A DNA stretch of 64,000 bases, taken from Postechiella sp039985655. Lineage in GTDB: Bacteria; Bacteroidota; Bacteroidia; Flavobacteriales; Flavobacteriaceae. Made by a program: the position numbers and the translations under genes. The stretch covers positions 139,241 to 203,240 of the forward strand of contig JBDWSF010000037.1 of assembly GCA_039985655.1 (NCBI GenBank), in the 5' to 3' direction. Within the stretch, counting starts at the first letter, position 1. The number at the start of each line of letters is the position of its first letter. The notes below the pieces were generated by a model. That model did no database searches, was not told where the DNA came from, and saw only the letters and a program-made list of their open reading frames with translations. Shown here one piece after another: positions 45,365-53,148 of the stretch.

Positions 45365-45374
45365 GTAATTTAGA

Positions 45375-47429
45375 TTGAAAATATTAGACCGCTACATACT
45401 AACCTCGTACCTAAAAACCTTTTTTAGCGTATTTATAATACTAGTACTTATTTTTGTACTACAAACTATTTGGCTATATATAAAAGAGCTTGCTGGTAAA
45501 GATTTAGACATTGTAATTATTGCAAAGTTCTTAATCTACTTTTTACCCAAACTGATGCCATTAGTATTGCCATTAACCATATTATTGGCATCTATTATGG
45601 TATTCGGTAATTTTGCCGAAAACTATGAGTTTGCTGCCATGAAATCTACAGGGATTTCGCTACAGCGTGCCATGAGTGGCTTAGGCATATTTATTGCCAT
45701 TCTTGGTGTTTTAACCTTTTTCTTTTCAAACAATATTATTCCTTGGGCCGAATATAACTCGTACAATCTTCGTAAAAACATTGCAAAAATAAAGCCTGCT
45801 ATGGCCATTGCCGAAGGACAATTTAATCCTATTGGAGAAAGTGGTACAAATATTAAGGTTGAAGAAAAATGGGGTGACAACGATCAGTTTCTGAAAAATA
45901 TAATTATTCATGAAAAAAAAGCTGGCGGCCTAAAAAATACAACAACGATTATTGCCGATACTGGTGAACTTATTAGTAGTGATTCTTCCGATGTTTTAAA
46001 ATTGGTTTTACATGATGGTAATTATTATGAAAATCTTGTGGAAAAAAAATCGGTTAAAGAAAAGAAAAACCCTTTTGCTAAGAGTACGTTCAAAACCTAT
46101 GTTATAAATATTGATCTATCTGAATTTAATAATGTAGATGTTGACGACAAAAACTACACTGACAAGCATAATATGCTTAATATAAACGGACTAGATTACA
46201 CTATAGATTCGCTTACAAATAAAAGAAGTGAAAACCATAAAACCCTTTCAAAAACACTATATCGACATACTAACCTTTACAAACTTGGTGTTAATAAAGG
46301 AAAAGCTGTTAAGTATGATAAAGATAACCCCCAAGACGATATTGAAAAAGCAACTCAGCAAAACCAAACCTTTCAACAAGAAGTAGAAATAGATAAAGAC
46401 TCTATTTATTCTGGAGAAATATTAGACTTATTTAACACAAAAACAAAGTTTCAAATTGTAAATACATCATTCAGTGGTATTAATAGTGCTAGACAACTGG
46501 CAACAACAAAAAAAGCGGCTATTAAGCCTGCAAAATCGTTATACAATAAACACATCATTTCATTTCATGAGAAATTTGCTCTAGGTTTCGCATGCATTAT
46601 ACTATTTTTTATAGGCGCTCCATTAGGTGCATTAATAAGAAAAGGCGGTCTTGGCTTACCAATGATAATAGCAATACTTTTGTTTTTAACGTATCATTTT
46701 ATTGGTATTTTCGCAATGAACAGTGCAAAAACCGGAAGCTTCAACCCTATTTTAGCCAGTTGGTTTTCTACACTTATTATGTTACCGCTTAGTATCTTTT
46801 TAACAAAAAGAGCCACTCAAGACAAAGGCCTTTTTGATATGGATAGTATTACTGATCCATTAAGAAAAATGTTTAATATTAAAGAACAGAATAGTGTAGA
46901 TTATAAGTTCTTACAATCTTATACTAACGACGAGTTAATTGATGTTATTAATAATTTTGAGGCCTTAGAACATAAAGAAGAAAGCAGATACGAAGCCATT
47001 AAAATTTTAAATAACCGCGATATATCAACTAAGAAACTTCGTGAAAATGGTTTGGCTATTAATCAGACATTCGAAAACTCCCAAAACATTAATAATAATT
47101 ATAACGATCATTCTAAATTTGCGGTAACTTTATATAGTATTGGCGCCGTATTATTAATTCTATTTTTTGTTTTTAAAAATAACAAACTGCCTTCATTTGC
47201 TGATGCATCAATTCAATTAAGTATAACGTCGTTTGCTTTATACATTATATATTATATTAAATCTTTAGTTAATGTTAAAAACTTCTACTCTAACATTAAT
47301 AAAGTAAATAAAAAACCGAATGTTATCATCTTAATAATCGGCTTGCCGCTTTATATGATTGGTTATCTTTTTATCAAATCGAAAATTAAAGAAGACTTAA
47401 AACAAAATTGTTTAGATAGTTTAAAATAA
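45375..47429 (+). CDS. LptF/LptG (YjgP/YjgQ) family permease, extended form
   Basis: 684 residues from a TTG start at 45375 (MKILDRYILTSYLKTFFSVF). Six membrane segments as in the family: three near 12-125 and three near 395-480 with a periplasmic domain between. Signature parts are DRYILTSYLKTFF, ENYEFAAMKSTGIS and FFIGAPLGALIRKGGLG. It works with LptB to pull lipopolysaccharide from the inner membrane. The protein is almost twice the usual 360 residues because of a longer periplasmic domain and a C-terminal extension of about 200 residues with a soluble helical part (DELIDVINNFEALEHKEESRYEAIKILNNRDI, given here in one run only for its position near 515-550) and two or three more membrane segments. 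Confidence 0.9.
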   Translation: MKILDRYILTSYLKTFFSVFIILVLIFVLQTIWLYIKELAGKDLDIVIIAKFLIYFLPKLMPLVLPLTILLASIMVFGNFAENYEFAAMKSTGISLQRAMSGLGIFIAILGVLTFFFSNNIIPWAEYNSYNLRKNIAKIKPAMAIAEGQFNPIGESGTNIKVEEKWGDNDQFLKNIIIHEKKAGGLKNTTTIIADTGELISSDSSDVLKLVLHDGNYYENLVEKKSVKEKKNPFAKSTFKTYVINIDLSEFNNVDVDDKNYTDKHNMLNINGLDYTIDSLTNKRSENHKTLSKTLYRHTNLYKLGVNKGKAVKYDKDNPQDDIEKATQQNQTFQQEVEIDKDSIYSGEILDLFNTKTKFQIVNTSFSGINSARQLATTKKAAIKPAKSLYNKHIISFHEKFALGFACIILFFIGAPLGALIRKGGLGLPMIIAILLFLTYHFIGIFAMNSAKTGSFNPILASWFSTLIMLPLSIFLTKRATQDKGLFDMDSITDPLRKMFNIKEQNSVDYKFLQSYTNDELIDVINNFEALEHKEESRYEAIKILNNRDISTKKLRENGLAINQTFENSQNINNNYNDHSKFAVTLYSIGAVLLILFFVFKNNKLPSFADASIQLSITSFALYIIYYIKSLVNVKNFYSNINKVNKKPNVIILIIGLPLYMIGYLFIKSKIKEDLKQNCLDSLK

Positions 47430-47433
47430 GCAA

Positions 47434-47441
47434 TATCTTTG
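47434..47441 (+). promoter_or_regulatory. -7 element directly before ribB
   Basis: TATCTTTG matches TAnnTTTG and lies only four bases before the ATG at 47446, so a transcript starting there would be nearly leaderless. Confidence 0.55.
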
Positions 47442-47445
47442 CACT

Positions 47446-48606
47446 ATGATACCAGAAACTAAAAAAGCTAACGCTACGCAGTATAAATTAAACACCATTC
47501 ATGATGCTATTGAAGACATCAGAAATGGTAAAGTTATTATTGTTGTTGATGACGAGAATAGAGAAAATGAAGGTGATTTTCTAGCTGCTGCTGATAAAGT
47601 ATCGCCGCAAATGATAAACTTTATGGCTACGCACGGCCGTGGACTTATTTGCGCGCCTCTTACCGAAAACAGATGTAAAGAGTTAGAACTTAACATGATG
47701 GTAAGAAACAATACGGATCCTATGGAGACTGCTTTTACCGTTTCTGTAGATTTAAGAGGCGGTGGTGTGACTACTGGTATTTCTGCAAGCGATAGAGCAA
47801 CAACCGTTAAATCTTTAGTTGATCCAAACACAAAACCATTTGAATTAGCGCGACCTGGACATATTTTTCCATTAGTAGCTAAAGAAGGTGGAGTATTACG
47901 TAGAACGGGGCATACAGAAGCTGCTATAGATTTTGCAAGATTAGCTGGATTGAATCCGGCTGGTGTTATTGTAGAAATCATGAATGAAGATGGAAGTATG
48001 GCACGGTTACCTGAACTTTATAAGATTGCAAAAAAACTCGATTTAAAGATTGTTTCGATTGAAGATTTAGTTGCTTATAGAATGCAACACGACTCGTTAA
48101 TTGATAAAAAAGAAGATTTTCAAATTGAAACTCGATTTGGAAGTTTTAGATTAAGAGCATACAAACAAACCACTAATAATCAAATACATATTGCTTTAAC
48201 AAAAGGCACTTGGAAAGATAGCGAACCTGTACTAACTAGAATAAATTCGACATTAGTAAACAACGATATACTTGGCACGCTTACCAATAATGTAGATAAA
48301 CAATTAGATGATATGTTTAAGGTGATTAGCGATGCTGGGAAAGGTGCCATCATCTTTATAAATCAAGAATCGCAATCTATGAATATTTTGAAGAGATTGA
48401 CATTCTTAAAAGAAAATCAACGTGCTGGCGAAATACCGAAAGCGCCTAGAATAAACATGGATAATAGAGATTTTGGTATTGGCGCACAAATACTACACGA
48501 TTTAAACATCCATAAATTGAACTTAATTTCTAATGCCGAAGAACATACCAAACGCGTTGGTTTAATTGGTTACGGTTTAGAAATTGTTGATTATGTAAAA
48601 TATTAA
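47446..48606 (+). CDS. ribB: 3,4-dihydroxy-2-butanone 4-phosphate synthase with degenerate GTP cyclohydrolase II domain
   Basis: 386 residues. The RibB domain (about 15-215) is intact: IIVVDDENRENEGDFLAAADK, MATHGRGLICAPL, RPGHIFPLVAKEGGVLRRTGHTEA (in short blocks) and the acidic cluster are all there. It makes the four-carbon precursor of riboflavin from ribulose 5-phosphate. The C-terminal domain (about 225-386) has the length and fold pattern of GTP cyclohydrolase II but lacks its zinc-binding cysteines: where active enzymes have a Cys-containing ECLTGD and a RCDCG block, this protein has INSTLVNNDILGTLTNNVDKQLD. That half is therefore probably not an active cyclohydrolase. It lies 16 bases after the LptF/G gene. 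Confidence 0.93.
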   Translation: MIPETKKANATQYKLNTIHDAIEDIRNGKVIIVVDDENRENEGDFLAAADKVSPQMINFMATHGRGLICAPLTENRCKELELNMMVRNNTDPMETAFTVSVDLRGGGVTTGISASDRATTVKSLVDPNTKPFELARPGHIFPLVAKEGGVLRRTGHTEAAIDFARLAGLNPAGVIVEIMNEDGSMARLPELYKIAKKLDLKIVSIEDLVAYRMQHDSLIDKKEDFQIETRFGSFRLRAYKQTTNNQIHIALTKGTWKDSEPVLTRINSTLVNNDILGTLTNNVDKQLDDMFKVISDAGKGAIIFINQESQSMNILKRLTFLKENQRAGEIPKAPRINMDNRDFGIGAQILHDLNIHKLNLISNAEEHTKRVGLIGYGLEIVDYVKY

Positions 48607-48988
48607 AGAAAGAGACACTTATTAAGTAAATTTTACTTAAAGTTCGCCCCCTTCATGATTAATAGCACCTTAATGTTCTATTAATTCTTTGAACTCATTT
48701 TCGGTTAAAAACAAAAAATCAAGATGAGTTCTTCGTTGAAATTATTTTACAACAATCTTTTTTATTACTTTTTTATTTTCGGAATGGATGTTTAAAGTAT
48801 ACACCTTGGCTTAAGATCGAGACGTCAAATGATTAACCGAGTTAGTGTTAACCATTTTAAGACGACCTAAGGCATCGTAGATTTCAATCTTATCGATATT
48901 CTTTTTTGATTTTATTTTAACCAAGTCTGATGGATTAAGCATAAATGATGTCTTTGCAAATGAGTTTGAAATGTATCCTAACCCAGCA
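48607..48988. other. Intergenic region with a sorting-domain remnant
   Basis: About 380 bases between convergent ribB and the aminotransferase gene. It contains the frameshifted T9SS sorting domain at 48742-48985. The first 130 bases are AT-rich with no recognised feature. Confidence 0.6.
48742..48985 (-). pseudogene. Decayed, frameshifted T9SS sorting domain
   Basis: The minus strand reads NSFAKTSFMLNPSDLVKIKS, then KKNIDKIEIYDALGRLKMVN and TNSVNHL. After a frameshift it continues as DVSILSQG in one frame, and VYTLNIHSENKKVIKKIVVK with a TAA at 48742-48744 in another. Together these make a standard T9SS C-terminal domain (NP...I.IYD.LGR.........LSQGVY.L.I....K...KKI). No upstream domain remains; the aminotransferase stop abuts it. 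Confidence 0.75.
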
Positions 48989-50179
48989 TCATATTGATTT
49001 TATAATATCTACCATTTTTTGAGCTCTTTCTTTAACCTCGTCTTCGGTCCAAGATAATTTAATTAAACAGGAAATGTTTCTACCAATATAATGATCTGAC
49101 TTTTCGAATGTTTTTGTTTGAAGATATTCTAATCCTTCTTTTACTTCTTTAGAAATAGGAAATAACGATTTCATATCTTTTAAATGATTCCATCTACGTA
49201 TATAATGCCAATTGTTGTCGAAATAATTCCAACACACATCTACACCACCATTTTTAAAACCTTCTATAACACTTCTAGTGGTTTCTATATCTGGTAAAAA
49301 GAAATTTAAAAAGGCACAACTTTCTTCACCGCCTTCTGGAACGGTTCTAAATGTAACTTCTGGTATTGTTGATAGGGCATCGCGTAGAATAGTGAAATTT
49401 CTTTTTTGAATTTCTAAAAATTCTGGCAGTCGTTTTACTTGTGCTAAACCTACTGCTGCATGCAACTCTGATATTCTAAAATTATAACCTAAAAACGGAT
49501 GTGTTTCTGCACCTCTATCGCTACCAATATGGTCATGACCGTGATCGCTATAATGATCTGAGTTTATATAATATTCTTTATTGTTTGTTATTACGGCTCC
49601 GCCTTCACCACAGGTTATTGTTTTTACAAAATCGAATGAGAAACAACCTAAATCGCCAATACTTCCTAGTGGTTTTCCTTTATAAGCACCACCGATAGCT
49701 TGACATGCATCTTCTACTAGCAATAAATTATGTTTATTTGAGATGGCTTGTAATGCATCCATATCTCCCATACTTCCGCACATTTGCACAACCATTATGG
49801 CTTTTGTTTTTGGCGTAATGGCTTGCTCTACAGCTTCTGGGTTTAAGCATAAAGTATCGTCTATATCCACCAAAATTGGTATAGCGCCTAGCATCATGAT
49901 TGCCTCAAAACTGGCTACGAATGTAAATGATGGCATAATAACCTCGTCTCCTGCTCCAACACCTGCTGATGCTAATGCGACTGATACTGCTGCTGTTCCA
50001 CTTGATACTAACTGTACGTGTTTGGATTGAAATGTATTTTGCAATTCGGTTTCTAGTGCTTTTGCTTTCCAATGTCCGTTTCGCATGCCATCAAATCCGT
50101 AGCGCATCAATACGCCGTTATCTAATACATCGTTTACTTCGTTTCGTTCTAATTCTCCAAATAATTCGAATCCTGGCAT
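48989..50179 (-). CDS. DegT/DnrJ/EryC1/StrS aminotransferase, KdnA-like
   Basis: 396 residues. A PLP enzyme of the sugar aminotransferase family: SSGTAAVSVALASAGVGAGDE, PSFTFVASFEAIMMLGAIPI, EDACQAIGGAYKGKPLG and the PLP-binding Lys in SFDFVKTITCGEGGAVITN. From memory, the start MPGFELFG, the MRN block and SDHGHDHIGSDRGAE closely resemble KdnA of Shewanella, which makes 8-amino-8-deoxy-Kdo for lipopolysaccharide together with KdnB. No KdnB-like dehydrogenase gene lies in the window, so the substrate is inferred only. It is monocistronic and convergent with ribB. Confidence 0.8.
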   Translation of the reverse strand: MPGFELFGELERNEVNDVLDNGVLMRYGFDGMRNGHWKAKALETELQNTFQSKHVQLVSSGTAAVSVALASAGVGAGDEVIMPSFTFVASFEAIMMLGAIPILVDIDDTLCLNPEAVEQAITPKTKAIMVVQMCGSMGDMDALQAISNKHNLLLVEDACQAIGGAYKGKPLGSIGDLGCFSFDFVKTITCGEGGAVITNNKEYYINSDHYSDHGHDHIGSDRGAETHPFLGYNFRISELHAAVGLAQVKRLPEFLEIQKRNFTILRDALSTIPEVTFRTVPEGGEESCAFLNFFLPDIETTRSVIEGFKNGGVDVCWNYFDNNWHYIRRWNHLKDMKSLFPISKEVKEGLEYLQTKTFEKSDHYIGRNISCLIKLSWTEDEVKERAQKMVDIIKSI

Positions 50180-50425
50180 GTTGTTATTTTATTCTTTAGT
50201 TTGTTTTTACTTGCTTTTGCGTTAAGGGATTACTCATTGATTCTGTTTTATTAAATATGAAATCGTGAATACTCCGTATTTGAGGCTTTTGCTGAAGCTC
50301 TTTTTGTGTTATTACACCTATTAGCGACTGCTGAAATGTTTACATTCATGAATACATTAATTACAAAATGATAAACAATGAATAAAACCCACCCCTTGTG
50401 GTAACGCCTAAATTTAAATATTATT

Positions 50426-51055
50426 TTATAGTTCGATTACGGTTTCGGCTATTGGTTTTCTTACTTTTTTTAGTGTAGCAAACATATCGTCTTCGGCTCT
50501 ATACCCGACTGGTAATAATAATACAGATTTTAGTCCGAGTTTGTTTAGTTCGAGGATGGTGTCGTACTCTTTTGGATTGAAACCTTCCATTGGACAGGCG
50601 TCGACACCTTCAATGGCACAGACAGCCATTAAATTACCTAAAGCAATGTAGGCTTGATTTTTTGACCATTGTTGGCGTTCTTCGACTGTTTTGTTATTCA
50701 TCATTTTTATAAGATCGTTTTTGTAAGGATCTAAAATGGAATCTGGTGTGTTTCGTAGTTCTTTTATGTTATTATAATAGTCTGTTACATCATCTGTAAT
50801 AATATTATCTTGTATACAAATAACGAAAAGATGCGAAGCGTCTACCACTTGGTTTTGATTGTACGCGTGCTTAAGCAATGGGACTCTTTTCACTTGGTTT
50901 TCTATAACAATAAGCTTTAATGTTTGCAAACCGAAGGAGGTTGCTGTTAAACTAAAGGCTTGTTTTAATATCTCTATTTTTGTTTTTGATATTTTTTTTG
51001 CGGTGTCGAATTTTTTTGTGGCATAACGCCATTCCAACTGCTTTATAGTGCTCAT
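50426..51055 (-). CDS. NAD(P)H-dependent nitroreductase family oxidoreductase
   Basis: 209 residues. The start WRYATKKFD, the TATSFGLQTLKLIVIEN and KNQAYIALGNLMAVCAIEGVDACPMEGFNPKEYD blocks, and VLLPVGYRAEDD, are those of NfsB-like FMN flavoproteins. It would reduce nitro-aromatics, quinones or related compounds in the cytoplasm. On the minus strand a TATTTTTG element (51075-51082) stands 19 bases before the start. It is monocistronic. Confidence 0.92.
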   Translation of the reverse strand: MSTIKQLEWRYATKKFDTAKKISKTKIEILKQAFSLTATSFGLQTLKLIVIENQVKRVPLLKHAYNQNQVVDASHLFVICIQDNIITDDVTDYYNNIKELRNTPDSILDPYKNDLIKMMNNKTVEERQQWSKNQAYIALGNLMAVCAIEGVDACPMEGFNPKEYDTILELNKLGLKSVLLLPVGYRAEDDMFATLKKVRKPIAETVIEL

Positions 51056-51074
51056 GTGTTTTTATAATATTGGA

Positions 51075-51082
51075 CAAAAATA
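51075..51082 (-). promoter_or_regulatory. Probable -7 element of the nitroreductase gene
   Basis: The minus strand reads TATTTTTG, a TAnnTTTG match 19 bases from the ATG. Confidence 0.5.
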
Positions 51083-51205
51083 AGATTTGAAATGTGTTTT
51101 TTACTATGATAATGGATAAATTAAAATTTAAGAGTAAAATATTTAATACTTATTTTACTTAGTGTCATAGGCTTAAAAAAATGTTCTAAAAAAAGCACTC
51201 TTTTA

Positions 51206-51237
51206 TTTGAAAGAATTAAAAAAGGGTGTTATATTTG
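51206..51237 (+). promoter_or_regulatory. Promoter of tRNA-Ser
   Basis: TTTG (51206-51209) and TATATTTG (51230-51237) match the Bacteroidota -33 and -7 consensus exactly, with the usual 20-base spacing. The tRNA starts 35 bases downstream. Confidence 0.8.
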
Positions 51238-51272
51238 CACCCGCATTCAGGGAATACCTGAATAGACACTTT

Positions 51273-51357
51273 GGAGAGTTGGCAGAGTGGTCGAATGCGG
51301 CAGTCTTGAAAACTGTTGAGGGTCACACCTCCAGGGGTTCGAATCCCTTACTCTCCG
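51273..51357 (+). tRNA. tRNA-Ser (anticodon UGA)
   Basis: 85 bases. The acceptor stem pairs GGAGAGT (51273-51279) with ACTCTCC (51350-51356). The anticodon arm is GCAGT-CTTGAAA-ACTGT, giving anticodon TGA. A long variable arm follows (TGAGGGTCACACCTCC) and the T arm reads AGGGGTTCGAATCCCTT. The CCA end is not encoded. The long variable arm confirms a class II serine tRNA. Confidence 0.96.
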
Positions 51358-51360
51358 CAA

Positions 51361-51404
51361 AAACCCTTGTAAATCAATTGATTCACAAGGGTTTTATTTT
51401 TTTG
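51361..51404 (+). terminator. Terminator of tRNA-Ser
   Basis: A 17-base inverted repeat with one mismatch (51361-51377 with 51379-51395 around AATCAATTGATT, outer arms AAACCCTTGT / ACAAGGGTTT) is followed by a T-rich tract to 51404. The broken IS begins right after it. Confidence 0.8.
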
Positions 51405-52138
51405 GTTGACAGAATCGTTGATAAAGTAGGATCAGATAGATTGTATGCTTTTTCAATATCAGAATAGTACTCAAAGAGTATCTTAGCTCTTGCTACCTGA
51501 TTATCAGTCCATTTGTTACTGTTTTTGTATAGTAGGTATCTACTTCGGGCTAAGAGTTGTTTTAAGGTGTCTCCATTATCTAATAGCTCTGGTGTGTATT
51601 TCAAAGATTTGTTTCTAGCGTTTTCTATGGCGTCATTTTCAGTATCAAGAGCTTCCCATCTGTGTTTGATTCTGATTTCTTGAAGGGCATCCAAAGCTAA
51701 TTTCTGAACATGAAATCGATCTATAACCTGAGTAGCATTGGGGAATGATTTTTTAACGATGAGTCCCATATTACCAGCCATGTCTAAAGTGACTTCTTTG
51801 ACTTTCTTTCGGTATTTCAAAGGAATCTTATGAAGAATTTTAATAACAGCGTCTGCTTTAGTTCCTTTCTTTCCTTTAACTTTTTTATTAGTCAGTATCG
51901 TATATAGATCTCCGTTAGAAAAAGCGGTTTAGTCCAAAGAAAGATAGCTACCTAGGTTTTTAGGAAACAGCATCCACTCTTTTGCATGTTTCTTTTGATT
52001 CCAAGATTTGAAATCGCTTAAATAATCTCTATATTGACGTTGCATACTTCTAGGTTTTACACCAAAGAATTTTGATACAGCAGCTGTACTAGAGGCGTTA
52101 TCACTAATTGATCTCTTTAAAAAAAGCGGCAAAATCAC
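51383..52138 (-). pseudogene. ISAon1-like transposase (ORF2), inactivated
   Basis: The two pieces 52138-51929 (KFFGVKPRSMQRQYRDYL, GSYLSLD) and 51928-51383 (TAFSNGDLYTILTNKK, VTLDMAGNMGLIVKKSFPNA, VIDRFHVQKLALDALQEIR) lie in one frame, separated by a TAA at 51929-51931. In family members the sequence there is DET, so the stop falls next to a probable catalytic Asp. A second lesion is a loss of about seven residues after KGKKG. The C-terminus ends early at AYNLSDPTL and then reads into the tRNA terminator. Confidence 0.8.
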
Positions 52139-52362
52139 TAGTGATTCTAGTTCCTTGTGCTACTAATTGCCAATCTCTTGTAACTACTTTTTCTGTAGCC
52201 TTATTAAACCATCTACGTCGTGTTATATGCAGAAATACATTCTTACCACAAATTGGGAAATCTTAAACAGTAGCTTGTGGAAAGAAGCCTTTTGAATATA
52301 GATTATCTTCTTTAAACTCATCAGGAACTGTATTTGATTCTGTAAAGTAAACAACCTCCGTT

Positions 52363-52767
52363 CTAATTGTGATGTTCTTGATATTTGACATATCGTCTTA
52401 TCATAGCTTCGTCTAATCCTACTGTACTTACAAAATAGCCTCTCGACCAAAAATGATTGCCCCAATATGGTTTCTGCTTTAAGTTTGGGTATGTTTTGAA
52501 AAGCTTGATTGCCATTTTTCCTTTCAATACCCCCATATACTCTGATATAGAAACCTTTGGAGGTATTGAACAAACCAAATGAATGTGGTCTTTTTGAACA
52601 TTCAATTCAATGATTTGAACATCTTTCCATGAACTGATTAATTGCAAATCGTGTTCTACTAACGATTTTACCATGCCTTCAAGTATCTGAAAACGATACT
52701 TAGGCGTGAATACAATGTGATAGTCACATTTGTAATACACATGTGTTAATTTTCTATATTTACTCAT
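52363..52767 (-). CDS. tnpA: IS200-type Y1 transposase TnpA
   Basis: 134 residues. The HUH motif is HIHLVCSIPPK near residues 60-70 and the probable catalytic Tyr is in MIRRYVKYQEHHN near residue 126. Other family blocks are KCDYHIVFTPKYRFQIL, YMGVLKGKMAIKLFKTYP and YWGNHFWSRGYFVSTVGLDE. The frame ends soon after the Tyr, so the usual charged tail of about 10-15 residues is short or lost. The rest appears intact. The enzyme cuts and rejoins single-stranded DNA. Confidence 0.88.
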   Translation of the reverse strand: MSKYRKLTHVYYKCDYHIVFTPKYRFQILEGMVKSLVEHDLQLISSWKDVQIIELNVQKDHIHLVCSIPPKVSISEYMGVLKGKMAIKLFKTYPNLKQKPYWGNHFWSRGYFVSTVGLDEAMIRRYVKYQEHHN

Positions 52768-52821
52768 CTTAAAAAGTTTTAGATGGGCAAAACTAAAAAA
52801 TGGCAGAGCCTTTAAAACATG

Positions 52822-52842
52822 ACCACCGTCAAAGACGGTGGT
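52822..52842. promoter_or_regulatory. Subterminal hairpin of the IS200-type element
   Basis: ACCACCGTC-AAA-GACGGTGGT is a perfect 9-base stem with 3-base loop, followed by TTTTT on the plus strand. In IS200-type elements such hairpins at the upstream end are bound by TnpA and also block transcription entering from outside. Confidence 0.75.
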
Positions 52843-53148
52843 TTTTCAATGGGAAATAAAAGTGAATCTCTTCCTCTTTAATTTCATACTTAATCATGTC
52901 AAAATACTTGACAAGCACTTCGGGAAGCAATAAATGAGCTGCTGAAAATAAAGCGTCTGAGGGCATAGAAATTTTTGAACTCAAAGTTCAGCCTTTTTTA
53001 AACCCTCCACAATTTTTTGTCTTGAGCCGGTATTTATTCCTGCTTTTCTAAAAAAGAGCATTAACTAATATTTATTCTTTCACAAATATTTATACTTAAC
53101 CTATGCTGTAAAATTTTCAAAACAATATCTTTTAACCAGTAACTTAGA

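Larger units (their letters stand above)
52346..52853 (-). mobile_element. IS200/IS605-type element (tnpA only) inside the ISAon1-like element
   Basis: The limits are inferred from where the ISAon1 ORF1 reading breaks (after about 52854) and resumes (before about 52345). It has one transposase gene, a strong subterminal hairpin at its upstream end, and no accessory tnpB. No target duplication is needed for this family. The exact ends could shift by a few bases because TTTAC is repeated at the junction (52341-52350). Confidence 0.75.
52104..52966 (-). pseudogene. ISAon1-like transposase N-terminal region protein (ORF1), interrupted
   Basis: The 5' piece (52966 to about 52854) reads MPSDALFSAAHLLLPEVLVK then YFDMIKYEIKEEEIHFYF. 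The 3' piece (about 52346 to 52104) reads FTESNTVPDEFKEDNLYSKG, FFPQATV, a TAA stop (52263-52265), then DFPICGKNVFLHITRRRWFN and VVTRDWQLVAQGTRITSDFA. Joined, they form one continuous ISAon1 N-terminal protein, so the IS200 element between them is an insertion. The frame overlaps ORF2 at a run of seven T (minus strand, 52119-52125), a possible slippage site. Confidence 0.75.
51403..53028 (-). mobile_element. Broken ISAon1-like insertion sequence, split by an IS200-type element
   Basis: Both ISAon1 reading frames (N-terminal region protein and transposase) are present on the minus strand in decayed form. The 3' end is missing: the transposase stops resembling its family near 51405, right at the tRNA-Ser terminator. 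The 5' end is tentatively placed at 53028 (GGCTCAAGACAAAAAATTG on the minus strand). An IS200-type element interrupts the first frame between about 52346 and 52853. Confidence 0.7.

Noticed and set aside
47499..47981. 160-residue minus-strand frame opposite ribB
   Set aside because: The plus-strand RibB motifs are unambiguous; the antisense frame is a by-product of codon use.
50192..50345. Open 47-codon stretch on the minus strand just upstream of the aminotransferase gene
   Set aside because: It has no good start, no recognisable domain and short length; it may be chance, though a remnant cannot be excluded.
51207..51467. Open frame of 86 residues across the tRNA-Ser
   Set aside because: It covers the tRNA gene, its promoter and its terminator, and the translation has no protein-like character.
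52223..52573. 116-residue frame on the minus strand overlapping tnpA
   Set aside because: It is a shifted reading of tnpA and the ISAon1 ORF1 remnant; the real frames carry family motifs.
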